Translations under genes and position numbers: made by a program
Source of the DNA: Agrobacterium vaccinii
GTDB taxonomy: Bacteria; Pseudomonadota; Alphaproteobacteria; Rhizobiales; Rhizobiaceae
Assembly: GCF_021310995.1 (NCBI RefSeq)
Contig: NZ_CP054150.1
Coordinates: 992,001-1,056,000, forward strand
Reading direction: 5' to 3'
Length of the DNA stretch: 64,000 nucleotides
Notes under the pieces: generated by a model
What the model was told of the DNA's origin: nothing
The model's input: the letters and a program-made list of their open reading frames with translations, nothing else
Databases searched by the model: none
Shown: piece after piece, positions 1 through 8,803 of the stretch
Position numbering within the stretch: position 1 is the stretch's first letter
How the letters are laid out: each line of letters starts with the position of its first letter

Positions 1-2
1 CG

Positions 3-605
3 CACAAAGGGCTGGATTTTGAAGAGCGTCCGCTCGCATTCACCGCCATTCCGGGCGTGGAAAACGGCTATTCCAAAACGGTGCCGATCTTGCGGGATGG
101 CGATCAACTGGTGAAAGACAGTTTTGAAATCGCACTGTATCTGGACGAGGCCTATCCCGACGCGCCGTCCCTGTTCAACGGGGAGGGCGGCAAGGCTCTG
201 GCCCGTTTCGTCGAAAGCTGGTCGCAGACCCAGCTTCATCCCGCCATCGCCAAATTTGCCGTTTTGGATATTCACGACATATTGGACGAGCAGGACAGGG
301 TCTATTTCCGCGAAAGCCGCACCAAGCGTTTTGGCCGGACGCTCGAGGAGGTAACTGCCAATCGTGACGCCGAGATTGCGGCGTTTCCGGCAAAGCTGGA
401 ACCGATCCGTAGCATGCTGACCTTCCAACCGTTCATTGGTGGCGATTGCCCGCTCTTTGCCGATTATATCGTTTTCGGTGCGCTACAATGGGTCCGCATC
501 ATCTCCGGCGTGGACATGTTCGCTGACAAAGACCCCGTGCGCGATTGGTTCGAGCGATGCCTTGATCTGCACGGTGCAAGGGGACGAAGTGTGACAGCGG
601 CGTGA
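3..605 (+). CDS. glutathione S-transferase family protein, 5' end outside window
   Basis: Open reading frame entering from the left edge, with about 200 codons visible and the true start upstream. The visible part begins inside the thioredoxin-fold N-terminal domain: a TVPIL segment carrying the usual cis-proline, followed by KDSFEIALYLD, is the glutathione-binding region. An all-helical C-terminal domain follows, with an IGGDCPLFADYIVFG segment typical of the family. Such enzymes conjugate or reduce substrates with glutathione in the cytoplasm. The sequence resembles the beta-etherase-like branch, but the substrate cannot be read. A GTG at position 57 is only an internal codon. The gene ends about 100 bases before ndk. 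Confidence 0.85.
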   Translation, partial: HKGLDFEERPLAFTAIPGVENGYSKTVPILRDGDQLVKDSFEIALYLDEAYPDAPSLFNGEGGKALARFVESWSQTQLHPAIAKFAVLDIHDILDEQDRVYFRESRTKRFGRTLEEVTANRDAEIAAFPAKLEPIRSMLTFQPFIGGDCPLFADYIVFGALQWVRIISGVDMFADKDPVRDWFERCLDLHGARGRSVTAA

Positions 606-705
606 AATGTGACACCGGACATGTCAAATCCGGTGCTCCCCCTTGTTTTCGGGCCTTCGGGCGGGTAAACACCGCCCACTTTCTCCAAGGACAAGGAACA
701 GACAC

Positions 706-1128
706 ATGGCGATTGAACGCACATTTTCGATGATCAAGCCTGACGCGACCAAGCGCAACCTGACCGGCGCGATCACCAAGGTATTTGAAGACAACGGCCT
801 GCGCATCATCGCATCCAAGCGCGTCTGGATGAGCAAGCGCGAAGCAGAAGGCTTCTACGCTGTTCACAAGGAACGTCCTTTCTTCGGCGAACTGGTTGAA
901 GGCATGACATCCGGCCCGACCATCGTTCAGGTTCTGGAAGGCGAAAACGCAATCCTCAAGAACCGCGAAATCATGGGTGCTACCAACCCTGCCAACGCTG
1001 ACGAAGGCACGATCCGCAAGCAGTTCGCGCTGTCCATCGGCGAAAACTCCGTTCACGGTTCGGATGCCCCTGAAACTGCCGCTCAGGAAATCGCCTACTG
1101 GTTCGCAGAAACCGAAATCGTCGGCTGA
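706..1128 (+). CDS. ndk: nucleoside diphosphate kinase
   Basis: 140-residue protein of the usual family length. It transfers the gamma-phosphate of ATP to other nucleoside diphosphates through a phosphohistidine and so balances NTP pools in the cytoplasm. The N-terminus [11 protein letters not shown] and the active-site segment NSVHGSD, with the catalytic His at about residue 117, are both clear. An upstream extension in the same frame exists, but the ATG at 706 follows a purine-rich AAGGACAAGGAAC stretch and gives the canonical N-terminus. A clean intrinsic terminator lies about 70 bases downstream, so the gene is probably monocistronic. Confidence 0.97.
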   Translation: MAIERTFSMIKPDATKRNLTGAITKVFEDNGLRIIASKRVWMSKREAEGFYAVHKERPFFGELVEGMTSGPTIVQVLEGENAILKNREIMGATNPANADEGTIRKQFALSIGENSVHGSDAPETAAQEIAYWFAETEIVG

Positions 1129-1196
1129 TTCAGTTTTTGAAGCGGCGGAATCTTTTTGTGAGATGCGCGCTTTAAGGTGATGAAGTGATTTGGAAA

Positions 1197-1221
1197 ACGG
1201 AGCCGAGAGGCTCCGTTTTTT
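1197..1221 (+). terminator. Rho-independent terminator of ndk
   Basis: An 8-bp perfect stem (ACGGAGCC / GGCTCCGT) with a GAGA tetraloop is followed directly by six T residues. Position and orientation fit termination of ndk. Confidence 0.9.
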
Positions 1222-1243
1222 GTGTGCGTGTGTTGGTTGGTCA

Positions 1244-1444
1244 GTTGGCGTTTTGCCGTGTGGCTCACCCCCCTCTGGCCTGCCGGCCATCTCCCCCACA
1301 AGGAGGCAGATCAGCTGGGCGTGAACACCTACTTCCATCTCGACGTTGGAGATGGCCGAGTGGCCGCCACGAGTCGATCTCCCCACCTGTGGGGGAGATG
1401 GCCGGCAGGCCAGAGGGGGGTGAGCCACACGGCAAAACGCCAAC
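1244..1444. repeat. large palindromic intergenic repeat with 57-bp perfect arms
   Basis: Left arm 1244-1300 and right arm 1388-1444 are perfect inverted copies of 57 bp, separated by 87 bp. The arms contain the CTGGCCTGCCGGCCA and CTCCCCCACA segments. Rhizobial genomes carry RIME-like elements of this general type; membership in a named family is inferred. The right arm ends six bases before the stop codon of the lipoprotein gene on the minus strand, so any hairpin would form at the 3' end of that transcript. The 13-mer CTCCCCCACAAGG also occurs inside the uvrB tail (38991-39003). Confidence 0.9.
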
Positions 1445-1449
1445 CAATT

Positions 1450-1953
1450 TCAGCGAGCAGGACACCCCGAAACCGGCGCCATATCCGTACTCCCATCCGC
1501 CTTAAACACCTCCGGGTTTGGCGTGTAGAGCGGCCCCACCACGAGCGGCTTGGCGGGCAGCATCGATTGATCGGTATCGGATGTGATGCTCGTCTCTATC
1601 GTCTGCATCACATGCCCGTCCGGCGCTTTCAGACGGATCTTTACCTGATAGGCACGGCCTTCTTTGACGCATTCGACTGGCGGGCTCTGCAGCACGATTT
1701 TCGGACTTTTGGGAAACAGCCGTTCCGTTACGGCGAATGCCTCACCGCCACGGGGATTTTCAAAGCTGGCTTCGATGCTGCTTCCTTCCCTGATAGGCGC
1801 AGTCGGCTGTAGCGTTACAAGATAAGTCGCGGTGGCCACACGATAATTGAAGACGAACATGCGACCGGACACGCTGACGATTTCTCTTTGCTCTTCGCGC
1901 TGACAGGCTGTCAGCAGGAGAGTGGCGGTGAGGAGAATGGCGACCGTCTTCAT
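1450..1953 (-). CDS. small predicted lipoprotein of unknown function
   Basis: 167-residue protein starting with a short lysine-containing hydrophobic signal and the lipobox LLTAC, with the lipidated cysteine at residue 17. This predicts a lipoprotein anchored in the inner or outer membrane. The mature part is rich in beta-forming stretches and has two cysteines (PPVECV and SGCPAR) that could form a disulfide. I do not recognise a domain. The ATG at 1953 overlaps the stop of the upstream CGNR gene by 4 bp, which indicates translational coupling and excludes the longer upstream reading of the frame. Confidence 0.8.
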   Translation of the reverse strand: MKTVAILLTATLLLTACQREEQREIVSVSGRMFVFNYRVATATYLVTLQPTAPIREGSSIEASFENPRGGEAFAVTERLFPKSPKIVLQSPPVECVKEGRAYQVKIRLKAPDGHVMQTIETSITSDTDQSMLPAKPLVVGPLYTPNPEVFKADGSTDMAPVSGCPAR

Positions 1954-2501
1954 GACGCCGTCTCCTTCTTGCGCCGGTAGTGCTTGGCCGCCTTCTGCCG
2001 ATTGCCGCAGACCGCCATGTCGCACCAGATGCGGCTGCGGTTCTTGCTGCGGTCGATGAACAGCCACCCGCAATGGCCGCAAATCCGCAATCGGGTGCGA
2101 TCCGGCCCTGCCATGAGGTTCAGCACGGAGCGGGCGGTTGCCGCTTCGAGGCTGTGTCTGTCAGGCGCGTTTTTGAGAGCCTTGGCAGAGGCGGTCAAAA
2201 GGGCGGCCAACAGGTCGTTTTCATCCTGTCCCGTCTCGATCAACTGGCGGAAATAGCGGTCGGTCGCTTCGCGCAGTTCGATCAGATTCACTCGGTTTGT
2301 GGCAGAGGGTGTCGCAAGGGCAGGGAATATGCCCCGCTCTGCCGATAGCCGGGCCGCTGCCTCGCAAAAACTGTCCACCTGTTCTGGCATAGCAAAAAGA
2401 TCCACGGATTTCTCGTTGTCGAAGCGCAGGATGACGCTGTTGGCGACATCGAGCGCCAGTGCTCCTCCGACAAAACGATGTGGCGTCCAGACAAAATTCA
2501 T
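1950..2501 (-). CDS. CGNR zinc-finger (ABATE-type) putative regulator
   Basis: 183-residue protein. The N-terminal part is an ABATE-like ligand-binding domain beginning HRFVGGALALDVANS. The C-terminal part is a CGNR zinc finger: CGHCGWLF, then WCDMAVCGNRQK, giving four cysteines that can bind zinc, followed by a basic tail suited to nucleic-acid binding. Proteins of this family are regarded as stress-related transcription factors; the target is unknown. It overlaps the downstream lipoprotein gene by 4 bp and is divergent from the LivH-like permease gene, with about 60 bases between the two starts, so it may control that shared promoter region. Confidence 0.85.
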   Translation of the reverse strand: MNFVWTPHRFVGGALALDVANSVILRFDNEKSVDLFAMPEQVDSFCEAAARLSAERGIFPALATPSATNRVNLIELREATDRYFRQLIETGQDENDLLAALLTASAKALKNAPDRHSLEAATARSVLNLMAGPDRTRLRICGHCGWLFIDRSKNRSRIWCDMAVCGNRQKAAKHYRRKKETAS

Positions 2502-2560
2502 GATGTAGATATAACCGACAAAGCGTATTTTACCAGTTATAAATTTGAAAGGCGGGAGGT

Positions 2561-3457
2561 ATGGCGTATTTCATGCAGCAGTTGCTGAACGGATTGCCGG
2601 TGGCTGCGCTCTATGCCGCGCTCGCCTTCGGTTACGCCATCGCCTTCTCCATCACCAAGCGCGCAGATGTGACCTATGGCGCCATCTTTGCTTTCGCTGG
2701 CCTCACATGTCTGCTGTTTGCGGATTTCGGTTGGAATGAATTGTGGTTGATCCTGCCCGCCACGCTGGCACTCGGTGCTCTCGCGGGTATTTCAGGCGGG
2801 CTCTGGGCTGGGCTTTTTATCGGCAGGGCAGTGATGCGCCCGCTGTCGAAAGCGTCTCCAAACGCGGTCACCGTCGCATCCATCGGCGCGCTGATTGCGC
2901 TGATGGAAAGTGCGAGGCTGGCAGCGGGGACGCGGTCCCTATGGCTACCGCCTTTTCTGAATGAGCCTCTTTACGTTTGGCGAAGCCCGGATTTCGGCGT
3001 AACCATCACGCCGATGCAGCTTGTCAATTCGACAACCATGGTTGCGATGGTGGCGGTCGGCTACACGATATTGCAGACATCGAACGTTGGAAGACGATGG
3101 AAGGCTGTCTCGGAGGACGCCCTCGCCGCGTCGCTGCTTGGCGTCGATGCGGGACGGGTGTTTCTAGGGGCCTATGTCGTCGCCGCGCTCTTCGCTTCCA
3201 TCTGCGGTGTGCTGGCGACATTTTATTACGGCAATATGGATTTCGGTGCCGGGCTGGCCTTCGGCCTGAAAGTGGTGCTGATTTCGGCGGCAGGTGGTTA
3301 CAGTAGTCCCCTGAAATGCGCAGCCGGAGCAGCCGCGATTGGCTTTGCCGAAACATTCTGGGCTGCGTACGGTCCCGTGACATGGCGTGATGCAGCGGTG
3401 CTGGCCATGTTGATTGTGTGGCTGGTTATCACCAGAAGCGAGCGGGAAGCGCCTTAG
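2561..3457 (+). CDS. branched-chain amino acid type ABC transporter permease (LivH-like)
   Basis: 298-residue integral membrane protein with about eight hydrophobic segments. The start MxxxxQQLLNGLPVAALYAALAFGYAIAF and the later AVSEDALAASLLGVDAGRV segment match LivH/HAAT permeases; the latter is the cytoplasmic loop that contacts the ATPase. No substrate-binding protein, LivM partner or ATPase gene lies nearby, so it is an orphan component or works with subunits encoded elsewhere. A GGCGGGAGG ribosome-binding site precedes ATG 2561. The 3' end overlaps the convergent moaE by 4 bp. Confidence 0.85.
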   Translation: MAYFMQQLLNGLPVAALYAALAFGYAIAFSITKRADVTYGAIFAFAGLTCLLFADFGWNELWLILPATLALGALAGISGGLWAGLFIGRAVMRPLSKASPNAVTVASIGALIALMESARLAAGTRSLWLPPFLNEPLYVWRSPDFGVTITPMQLVNSTTMVAMVAVGYTILQTSNVGRRWKAVSEDALAASLLGVDAGRVFLGAYVVAALFASICGVLATFYYGNMDFGAGLAFGLKVVLISAAGGYSSPLKCAAGAAAIGFAETFWAAYGPVTWRDAAVLAMLIVWLVITRSEREAP

Positions 3458-3921
3458 CGCCACTTATCCTCGGCAGCACTGTCTGCATCCTTGGCGGATA
3501 TCCAGTCACCGGCCGTGCCATCCCTGTCGTGCTCTTTCTTCCAGAAAGGGGCAGAGGTCTTGAGGTAATCCATGACGAAGTTCGCGCCGTCAAATGCGGC
3601 TTGCCGGTGGGTAGACGCGGCGATGACGAGAACGATGGTGTCGCCTGTGGCGATTTTGCCGTAGCGATGGATCGCCGTAAGGCCGAGGAGATCAAAGCGC
3701 TCGATTGCGAGATTGGCAATGCGCAGCATTTCGGCTTCCGCCATTCCGGGATAATGCTCGAGTTCCAGAGCGGATAGTGTGCCACCATCATCACGGCATA
3801 GACCGGTGAAAGTGACGACGGCACCGATCGCAAGGTTGCCGTCCGTAAGACGCTTTGCTTCCAACGCGGCGTCGAACTCCTGCTGCTGCACACGGATTGT
3901 GGGGGTGATTGCAGCAGTCAT
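3454..3921 (-). CDS. moaE: molybdopterin synthase catalytic subunit
   Basis: 155-residue protein, normal for MoaE. It transfers sulfur from the C-terminal thiocarboxylate of MoaD to cyclic pyranopterin monophosphate, making molybdopterin. Family segments are visible: VVTFTGLCRD near the start, LELEHYPGMAE, IHRYGKI, STHRQAAFDG and APFWKKE with the catalytic lysine region. It lies five bases downstream of moaD, at the end of a minus-strand chain that includes pgsA and uvrC. A molybdopterin-dependent oxidoreductase is encoded at 12.2-14.4 kb. Confidence 0.95.
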   Translation of the reverse strand: MTAAITPTIRVQQQEFDAALEAKRLTDGNLAIGAVVTFTGLCRDDGGTLSALELEHYPGMAEAEMLRIANLAIERFDLLGLTAIHRYGKIATGDTIVLVIAASTHRQAAFDGANFVMDYLKTSAPFWKKEHDRDGTAGDWISAKDADSAAEDKWR

Positions 3922-3926
3922 GGCCG

Positions 3927-4181
3927 TCAGCCGCCAGTCATTGGCGGGAAAATGCCGATTTCACGAGCGCCGACAATGCTCTCATCGTGGTCGATATGTT
4001 CCTGATTGACGGCGACACGGATGACATCGGGAAATGCGAAGGCAGCCTCGTACTCGTCGCCGCGTGTCGTCAGGTACTTGATCAATTCACCGGCGGTCGT
4101 CACATCAGCAGGAAGCTCCAAATCCTCTTCCGACTTGCCGATCCGTTCCCGCACCCATGCGAAGTAGACGATATGGACCAT
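3927..4181 (-). CDS. moaD: molybdopterin synthase sulfur carrier subunit
   Basis: 84-residue ubiquitin-fold protein ending PPMTGG. The terminal di-glycine is the residue pair that is adenylated and thiocarboxylated before sulfur transfer by MoaE. The N-terminus VHIVYFAWVRERIGKSEE is typical. The ATG shares one base with the stop codon of pgsA (TAATG), so translation is probably coupled. A longer upstream reading of the frame runs into pgsA and is not needed. Confidence 0.95.
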   Translation of the reverse strand: MVHIVYFAWVRERIGKSEEDLELPADVTTAGELIKYLTTRGDEYEAAFAFPDVIRVAVNQEHIDHDESIVGAREIGIFPPMTGG

Positions 4182-4768
4182 TATTCCGCATCCACGATGT
4201 GCTTGAGGCCAGCTTTGAAGTAGTCGTAGCCGGTGTAGATGGTCAGCGCCGCAGCGACCCAAAGAAGGGTGATGCCGATTTCCGTTGTGTAGGGCAGGAC
4301 CTGATCGCCAGCCGGGCCCGCCAGAAGAAAGGCTATGGACACCATCTGGATCGTCGTCTTCCACTTGGCGATCTGTGTGACCGGAACGGAAACCTTGAGT
4401 GCGGCGAGATATTCGCGCAGGCCGGAGACCAGAATTTCACGGCACAGGATGGTGATGGCGGCCCAGAGCGACCAGCCCGCAATGGTGCCATCGGCAGCCA
4501 GCAGCAACAGCACGGATGCAATCAGCAGTTTGTCGGCTATGGGGTCCAGCATGCGACCGATATTGGATGTCTGGTTCCAGATACGAGCGAGATATCCATC
4601 GAGAAAATCGGTGAGCGAGGCGATGATGAACAGCCACAGCGCTGTCCACCGGGCAAAATCCGAACTTTCGAGCTTCCCCTCCACGAAGAAACACAAAACG
4701 ATGACCGGCACGGCCAGAATGCGGCCATAGGTCAGAAGATTGGGGATGTTGTAGGTGCGCGAAGCCAT
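4181..4768 (-). CDS. pgsA: CDP-diacylglycerol--glycerol-3-phosphate 3-phosphatidyltransferase
   Basis: 195-residue membrane enzyme that makes phosphatidylglycerophosphate, the committed step to phosphatidylglycerol and cardiolipin. The CDP-alcohol phosphatidyltransferase signature is complete: DFLDGYLAR, then eight residues, then GRMLDPIADK, with all three metal-binding Asp positions. Four or more transmembrane stretches are visible, and the N-terminus NIPNLLTYGRI is characteristic. It lies about 100 bases after uvrC and shares one base with the start of moaD. Confidence 0.96.
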   Translation of the reverse strand: MASRTYNIPNLLTYGRILAVPVIVLCFFVEGKLESSDFARWTALWLFIIASLTDFLDGYLARIWNQTSNIGRMLDPIADKLLIASVLLLLAADGTIAGWSLWAAITILCREILVSGLREYLAALKVSVPVTQIAKWKTTIQMVSIAFLLAGPAGDQVLPYTTEIGITLLWVAAALTIYTGYDYFKAGLKHIVDAE

Positions 4769-4869
4769 GGGGAAACCTGTCAGTCGATATGGAACGTTGA
4801 TGCAGCCCTAAGCAGCAAGCGTCAACACCCTATTATGTTTTTTTGCGGGTGCGGTACGAAAGCGTGGAC

Positions 4870-6912
4870 TTACTCTCGGCCACTCTCATGGAAGTGATTG
4901 TAAACCTGTCGCGCGACCGTCTCGGAAATACCGCCCACCGCCATTAGGTCGCTCAGCGCTGCGCGTGACACAGCCTTTGCCGTGCCGAAATGTTGCAGCA
5001 GCGCGCGCTTGCGGCCGGGCCCGATGCCACTGATTTCATCCAGTGGGTTCTTGACCAGTTCCTTCTTGCGCCTGGCGCGGTGAGAGCCGATGGCAAAACG
5101 GTGCGCTTCGTCACGCATGCGCTGGATGAAATAGAGAACCGGATCCCGTGGCGGCAGCGAAAAATCGCTGCGCGTATCGGTAAAGAACCGCTCGCGGCCC
5201 GCATCGCGGTCCACGCCCTTGGCAACGCCAATGGCCGTCACGCAATCGCGGATACCAAGCTCATCGAGAATGGTGCGCACAGCCGTCATCTGGCCCTGAC
5301 CACCATCGATCAGTATGACATCGGGCCATGCGGGGAAGGGGATGTCAGCGGCATCCTCTGGCGTGACAGTCTGCGTGCGGTCCGGTCGTCCCTCTTCTTT
5401 CAGCAGCCGTGAAAAGCGCCGTGTCATGACTTCGCGCATCATGCCGAAGTCGTCGCCGGGGGTGATGTCGGTCGATTTGATGTTGAACTTGCGGTAGTGG
5501 GCCTTGGTGAAACCATCCGGCCCCGCCACCACCATGCCGCCCACGGCATTGGTGCCCATCATGTGCGAGTTATCGTAAATCTCGATGCGGCGCGGCACGT
5601 AGGGAAGGGCAAAGGTCTCGGCAAAGCCTTTCAGCAGGCGGGCCTGAGACGATGTTTCGGCAAGCTTGCGGCCATGCGCCTCACGCGCGTTACCGAGAAC
5701 ATGGGCGACGACATCCTTCTTCTCGCCCCGTTGCGGCACCGAGATCGTAACCTTGTGATTGGCTTTTTCGCTGAACGCGGCGGCCAGAAGCTCCTGCTCC
5801 TCGACCACCTCCGACAGGAAAATCTGCTTTGGAACGGGTTTGTCATCGTAAAACTGCGCCAGAAAGGCACTCAGGATTTCAGAGCCCGGCAGCGATGGGT
5901 CGGCCTTGGGGAAATAAGCGCGGTTGCCCCAGTTCTGGCCGGTGCGGAAGAAGAACACCTGAATGCAGGACACGCCGCCTTCGTGGTGGATGGCAAACAC
6001 ATCCGCCTCATCGATGCCCGCCGGGTTGATACCCTGATGGCTTTGGACGTGCGAGAGCGCGGCCAACCGGTCGCGATACACAGCGGCGCGTTCGAAATCG
6101 AGGTCTTCAGAAGCCTCGTTCATCTGCGAGGCAATGGTGGCTTTCACGCTCTGGCTTTTGCCCGAGAGGAAGTCCTTCGCCTCTTTCACCAGTTCCGCAT
6201 AGCCGTCATCACTGATTTCATGGGTGCAGGGGCCCGAGCAGCGCTTGATCTGGTGCAGAAGACAGGGACGGGTGCGCGATTCGAAGACACTGTCGGTGCA
6301 TGTGCGGATCAGGAATGCGCGCTGGAGCGAGTTGATCGTGCGGCCCACGGCGCCAGCCGATGCGAAGGGGCCAAAATAGTCGCCTTTTCGCGCCCGCGCG
6401 CCACGATGTTTGAAAATGGCAGGTGCCCGGTTATCCGCCGTGATAAGAATGTAGGGGAAGGACTTGTCGTCGCGCAGAAGTACGTTGAAGCGCGGGCGCA
6501 ATCGCTTGATGAGATTCGCTTCCAGCAACAGCGCTTCGATTTCCGTGCGCGTCGTCACGAATTCCATATGCGTGGTCACCCGCACCATCTGACCGATGCG
6601 GTTGGAGTGAAACCGGCCCTGTGCGTAATTGCTGACGCGCTTCTTAAGCGAGCGCGCCTTGCCCACATACAGCACATCCCCAGCATCGTTGAACATGCGG
6701 TAAACGCCGGGGCTATTGGGCAGATGTTTGACGAACTCACCGATGAGATCCATGCCCTTGAGGCCGGATTCGTTTTTCCAGCCTGCATTCCAGTCCATGG
6801 ATGCGGCGGCGTATTCCCCGACCAAATCAGTGACGGGGGAGGCTACGTCGTCTTCATCTTCTTCATTATCATCGAAGAGAATACCGCCATCGGGCAGCTT
6901 CTTTCCGTTCAT
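4870..6912 (-). CDS. uvrC: excinuclease ABC subunit C
   Basis: 680-residue protein, slightly longer than many UvrC proteins because of an acidic N-terminal extension (DDNEEDEDD). It makes the dual incisions of nucleotide excision repair in the UvrB-DNA complex. Domains in order are the GIY-YIG nuclease beginning NSPGVYRMF...DVLYVGKA at about residues 65-95, a cysteine-containing region ([13 protein letters not shown]), a UVR motif near residue 255 that binds UvrB, the RNase H-like nuclease ([21 protein letters not shown]) and C-terminal helix-hairpin-helix repeats ([13 protein letters not shown]). The ATG overlaps the stop of the SDR gene by 4 bp. Its partner uvrB lies about 32 kb away. Confidence 0.97.
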   Translation of the reverse strand: MNGKKLPDGGILFDDNEEDEDDVASPVTDLVGEYAAASMDWNAGWKNESGLKGMDLIGEFVKHLPNSPGVYRMFNDAGDVLYVGKARSLKKRVSNYAQGRFHSNRIGQMVRVTTHMEFVTTRTEIEALLLEANLIKRLRPRFNVLLRDDKSFPYILITADNRAPAIFKHRGARARKGDYFGPFASAGAVGRTINSLQRAFLIRTCTDSVFESRTRPCLLHQIKRCSGPCTHEISDDGYAELVKEAKDFLSGKSQSVKATIASQMNEASEDLDFERAAVYRDRLAALSHVQSHQGINPAGIDEADVFAIHHEGGVSCIQVFFFRTGQNWGNRAYFPKADPSLPGSEILSAFLAQFYDDKPVPKQIFLSEVVEEQELLAAAFSEKANHKVTISVPQRGEKKDVVAHVLGNAREAHGRKLAETSSQARLLKGFAETFALPYVPRRIEIYDNSHMMGTNAVGGMVVAGPDGFTKAHYRKFNIKSTDITPGDDFGMMREVMTRRFSRLLKEEGRPDRTQTVTPEDAADIPFPAWPDVILIDGGQGQMTAVRTILDELGIRDCVTAIGVAKGVDRDAGRERFFTDTRSDFSLPPRDPVLYFIQRMRDEAHRFAIGSHRARRKKELVKNPLDEISGIGPGRKRALLQHFGTAKAVSRAALSDLMAVGGISETVARQVYNHFHESGRE

Positions 6913-7676
6913 TCAGGTATCTCCGCGACGTCAGGGGTTTCCCAGCCGAGGTGCTGGCCCCCGTCGAGTGCGATCATCTGGCCGGTGATCGACGGGGTGT
7001 CATATAAAAAGCGAATGGTCCGGCCGAACTCGTCCGGTCGTGGCCCACGCTTTAATATAAGGGCGTCGATCTGCGCCTGAAAGTCCTCGGGCTCCTGTCT
7101 TTCACTTTTAAACGATGGACCAGGGCCAATGGCATTCACGCGAACACGCGGCGCAAAGCTCTGCGCCATGGTTTTCGTCGCTGTCCACATGGCAGATTTG
7201 GACAGCGTGTAGGAGTAGAAACGCGGCGTCAGAGCCAACACGCGCTGATCGATGATGTTGACGATCAGACCGGACGCATTCTCCGGCAGTTGCCGTACCA
7301 GCGCAGCGCCGAGCATCGAGGGCGCGCGGACATGGACGGCGAAATGGGCATCGAAAGCAGCACTATCAAAGGTCTCCGCACTGTCATGACGGAAGACGGA
7401 GGCATTGTTGACGAGAATTCCGATAGGGCCGAGCGCTGAATTCGCGCCCTCCATGAGTTTTTCTGTCGATGCCGAATCTTCCAGGTCCGCCTGGATAACG
7501 GCAGCTCTGCCGCCGTTCTGCCTTAATGTATTAGCGAAATCCTCCGCCTCACCTAAGGAGGAGCGGGCATGAATGCCGATGGCAAAGCCTTCTGCCGCAA
7601 GGAATTCGGCGATGGCGCGCCCCATACGGCGGGCGGCGCCGGTAATCAGTACGGTCTTGGGGATATTCTCGTTCAA
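6909..7676 (-). CDS. SDR family oxidoreductase (pteridine reductase-like)
   Basis: 255-residue short-chain dehydrogenase/reductase. The Rossmann nucleotide-binding motif [13 protein letters not shown] lies near the N-terminus, an NNASVF segment follows, and the catalytic YTLSK (Tyr-x3-Lys) is present. An arginine pair after the glycine motif and HARSS at the end of strand 2 suggest NADPH use, and the overall pattern resembles FolM/pteridine reductase-like members. The true substrate is not shown by sequence. It is the first gene of the chain SDR-uvrC-pgsA-moaD-moaE; the promoter probably lies in the 369-bp gap upstream. Confidence 0.88.
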   Translation of the reverse strand: MNENIPKTVLITGAARRMGRAIAEFLAAEGFAIGIHARSSLGEAEDFANTLRQNGGRAAVIQADLEDSASTEKLMEGANSALGPIGILVNNASVFRHDSAETFDSAAFDAHFAVHVRAPSMLGAALVRQLPENASGLIVNIIDQRVLALTPRFYSYTLSKSAMWTATKTMAQSFAPRVRVNAIGPGPSFKSERQEPEDFQAQIDALILKRGPRPDEFGRTIRFLYDTPSITGQMIALDGGQHLGWETPDVAEIPE

Positions 7677-8045
7677 AGCCGACCTGCATCCTGCCTACTT
7701 GGTTTTCCACACCCGATATAAAGCGAAAGCGCAAGTTTTGCCCAGAGCGCCCACCATTTATACAGAATTATGCCCCAACGTTCCATGCCAAGTAATTTGA
7801 TTTAAATACCTGTAAAATTGAAGTATTCTTATCTTAACCAGTCATTATCCTTAATAAATTTTTGTGTCATTTTAGCAACGTCCCATTTCTGTCACGTCGC
7901 TGCCCCAATCAATTCACATTTTGGCTGTGTGATCTCCTCAATCACCCATCATTTTGATCATCAGTCGGGCAAGGGAACAAACTGTTTTACACCGCGTTTG
8001 GGAACAAGTGTTTGAGCACCCCGCGGGTATGAAAAGGAGAATAGC
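7677..8045. promoter_or_regulatory. AT-rich divergent intergenic region with a direct repeat
   Basis: The 369-bp gap between the minus-strand SDR gene and the plus-strand outer-membrane protein gene is visibly AT-rich (7780-7900). It holds a direct repeat, GGGAACAAACTGTTT at 7973 and GGGAACAAGTGTTT at 8000, at a 27-bp period, close to the expected leader of the outer-membrane gene. A good ribosome-binding site (AAAAGGAGAA) precedes ATG 8046. I found no convincing short gene in the gap. Confidence 0.45.
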
Positions 8046-8702
8046 ATGCGTACTATCGTTGCAACACTTATGGCGAGCACAATGGCAGCTGCGGCGTTTT
8101 CGGCAGCACACGCAGCCGACGCTGTGAACGAAGTGCCGCAGGCACCTGTCGCTTACGAGCAGCCAGCGCCTATCAGCAACTGGTCTGGCGCGTATCTCGG
8201 TGCGACTGCCAACTATGACTGGGGTCGCTTCACCGGTAACGGCGGCGATCGTGATGCCGACGGCTTCGGCGGCGGTCTTTACGGTGGTTACAACTGGCAG
8301 AGCGGCCAGCTGGTCTACGGTGCAGAAGCTGACGTCAACCTCGGCGACAACAAGGGTTCTGCTGGAACATTCCAGGGTGAATCTCTGGAAGGCAAGCAGG
8401 GCGTCAACGGTTCGATCCGTGCTCGCGTTGGTTATGACATGAACCCGTTCCTGCTGTACGGTACAGGCGGTCTGGCGATTGCTGACCAGAAGGTTAGCAA
8501 CCCAGGCTCTAGCGATAACGCAACAGCACTCGGCTACACAGTCGGTGCCGGTGTAGAAGCGATGGTGACCAACAACATCACTGCGCGTGTTGAATACCGT
8601 TACAGCGATTACCAGAACAAGGACTTCACTCTTGACACCGGAACCGTATCTCGCGGCTTCGACGATCACAGCGTGAAGGCTGGTATCGGCGTCAAGTTCT
8701 AA
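8046..8702 (+). CDS. outer-membrane beta-barrel protein (Omp25/RopB-like)
   Basis: 218-residue protein with a Sec signal peptide ending AFSAAHA|AD at about residue 23. The mature part has an 8-strand barrel pattern: alternating aromatic strands such as WSGAYLGATANYDWG, GGGLYGGYNWQ and FLLYGTGGLAIA, and the C-terminal strand ending in Phe (AGIGVKF), which is the outer-membrane insertion signal. This is the Omp25/Omp31/RopB type abundant in rhizobial envelopes. The gene is flanked by its own leader and a strong terminator, so it is monocistronic. RopB regulation by ChvG-ChvI is known in Agrobacterium; whether this copy is regulated that way is not visible. Confidence 0.92.
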   Translation: MRTIVATLMASTMAAAAFSAAHAADAVNEVPQAPVAYEQPAPISNWSGAYLGATANYDWGRFTGNGGDRDADGFGGGLYGGYNWQSGQLVYGAEADVNLGDNKGSAGTFQGESLEGKQGVNGSIRARVGYDMNPFLLYGTGGLAIADQKVSNPGSSDNATALGYTVGAGVEAMVTNNITARVEYRYSDYQNKDFTLDTGTVSRGFDDHSVKAGIGVKF

Positions 8703-8723
8703 GCCTTACCGGGATTAAAGTGG

Positions 8724-8749
8724 AAAGCCGGGGTTCGCCCCGGCTTTTT
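8724..8749 (+). terminator. terminator of the outer-membrane protein gene
   Basis: Perfect 10-bp stem (AAAGCCGGGG / CCCCGGCTTT) with a TTCG tetraloop and a T-run, directly after the barrel gene. Confidence 0.93.
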
Positions 8750-8803
8750 GCGTTTTAGGTGGCCGCATCTCTAGGCACGTTGCCCGAAAATGCGCGAGCT
8801 GCT

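Noticed and set aside
5497..7080. 527-codon plus-strand frame across uvrC
   Set aside because: Runs through uvrC and into the SDR gene, no motifs.
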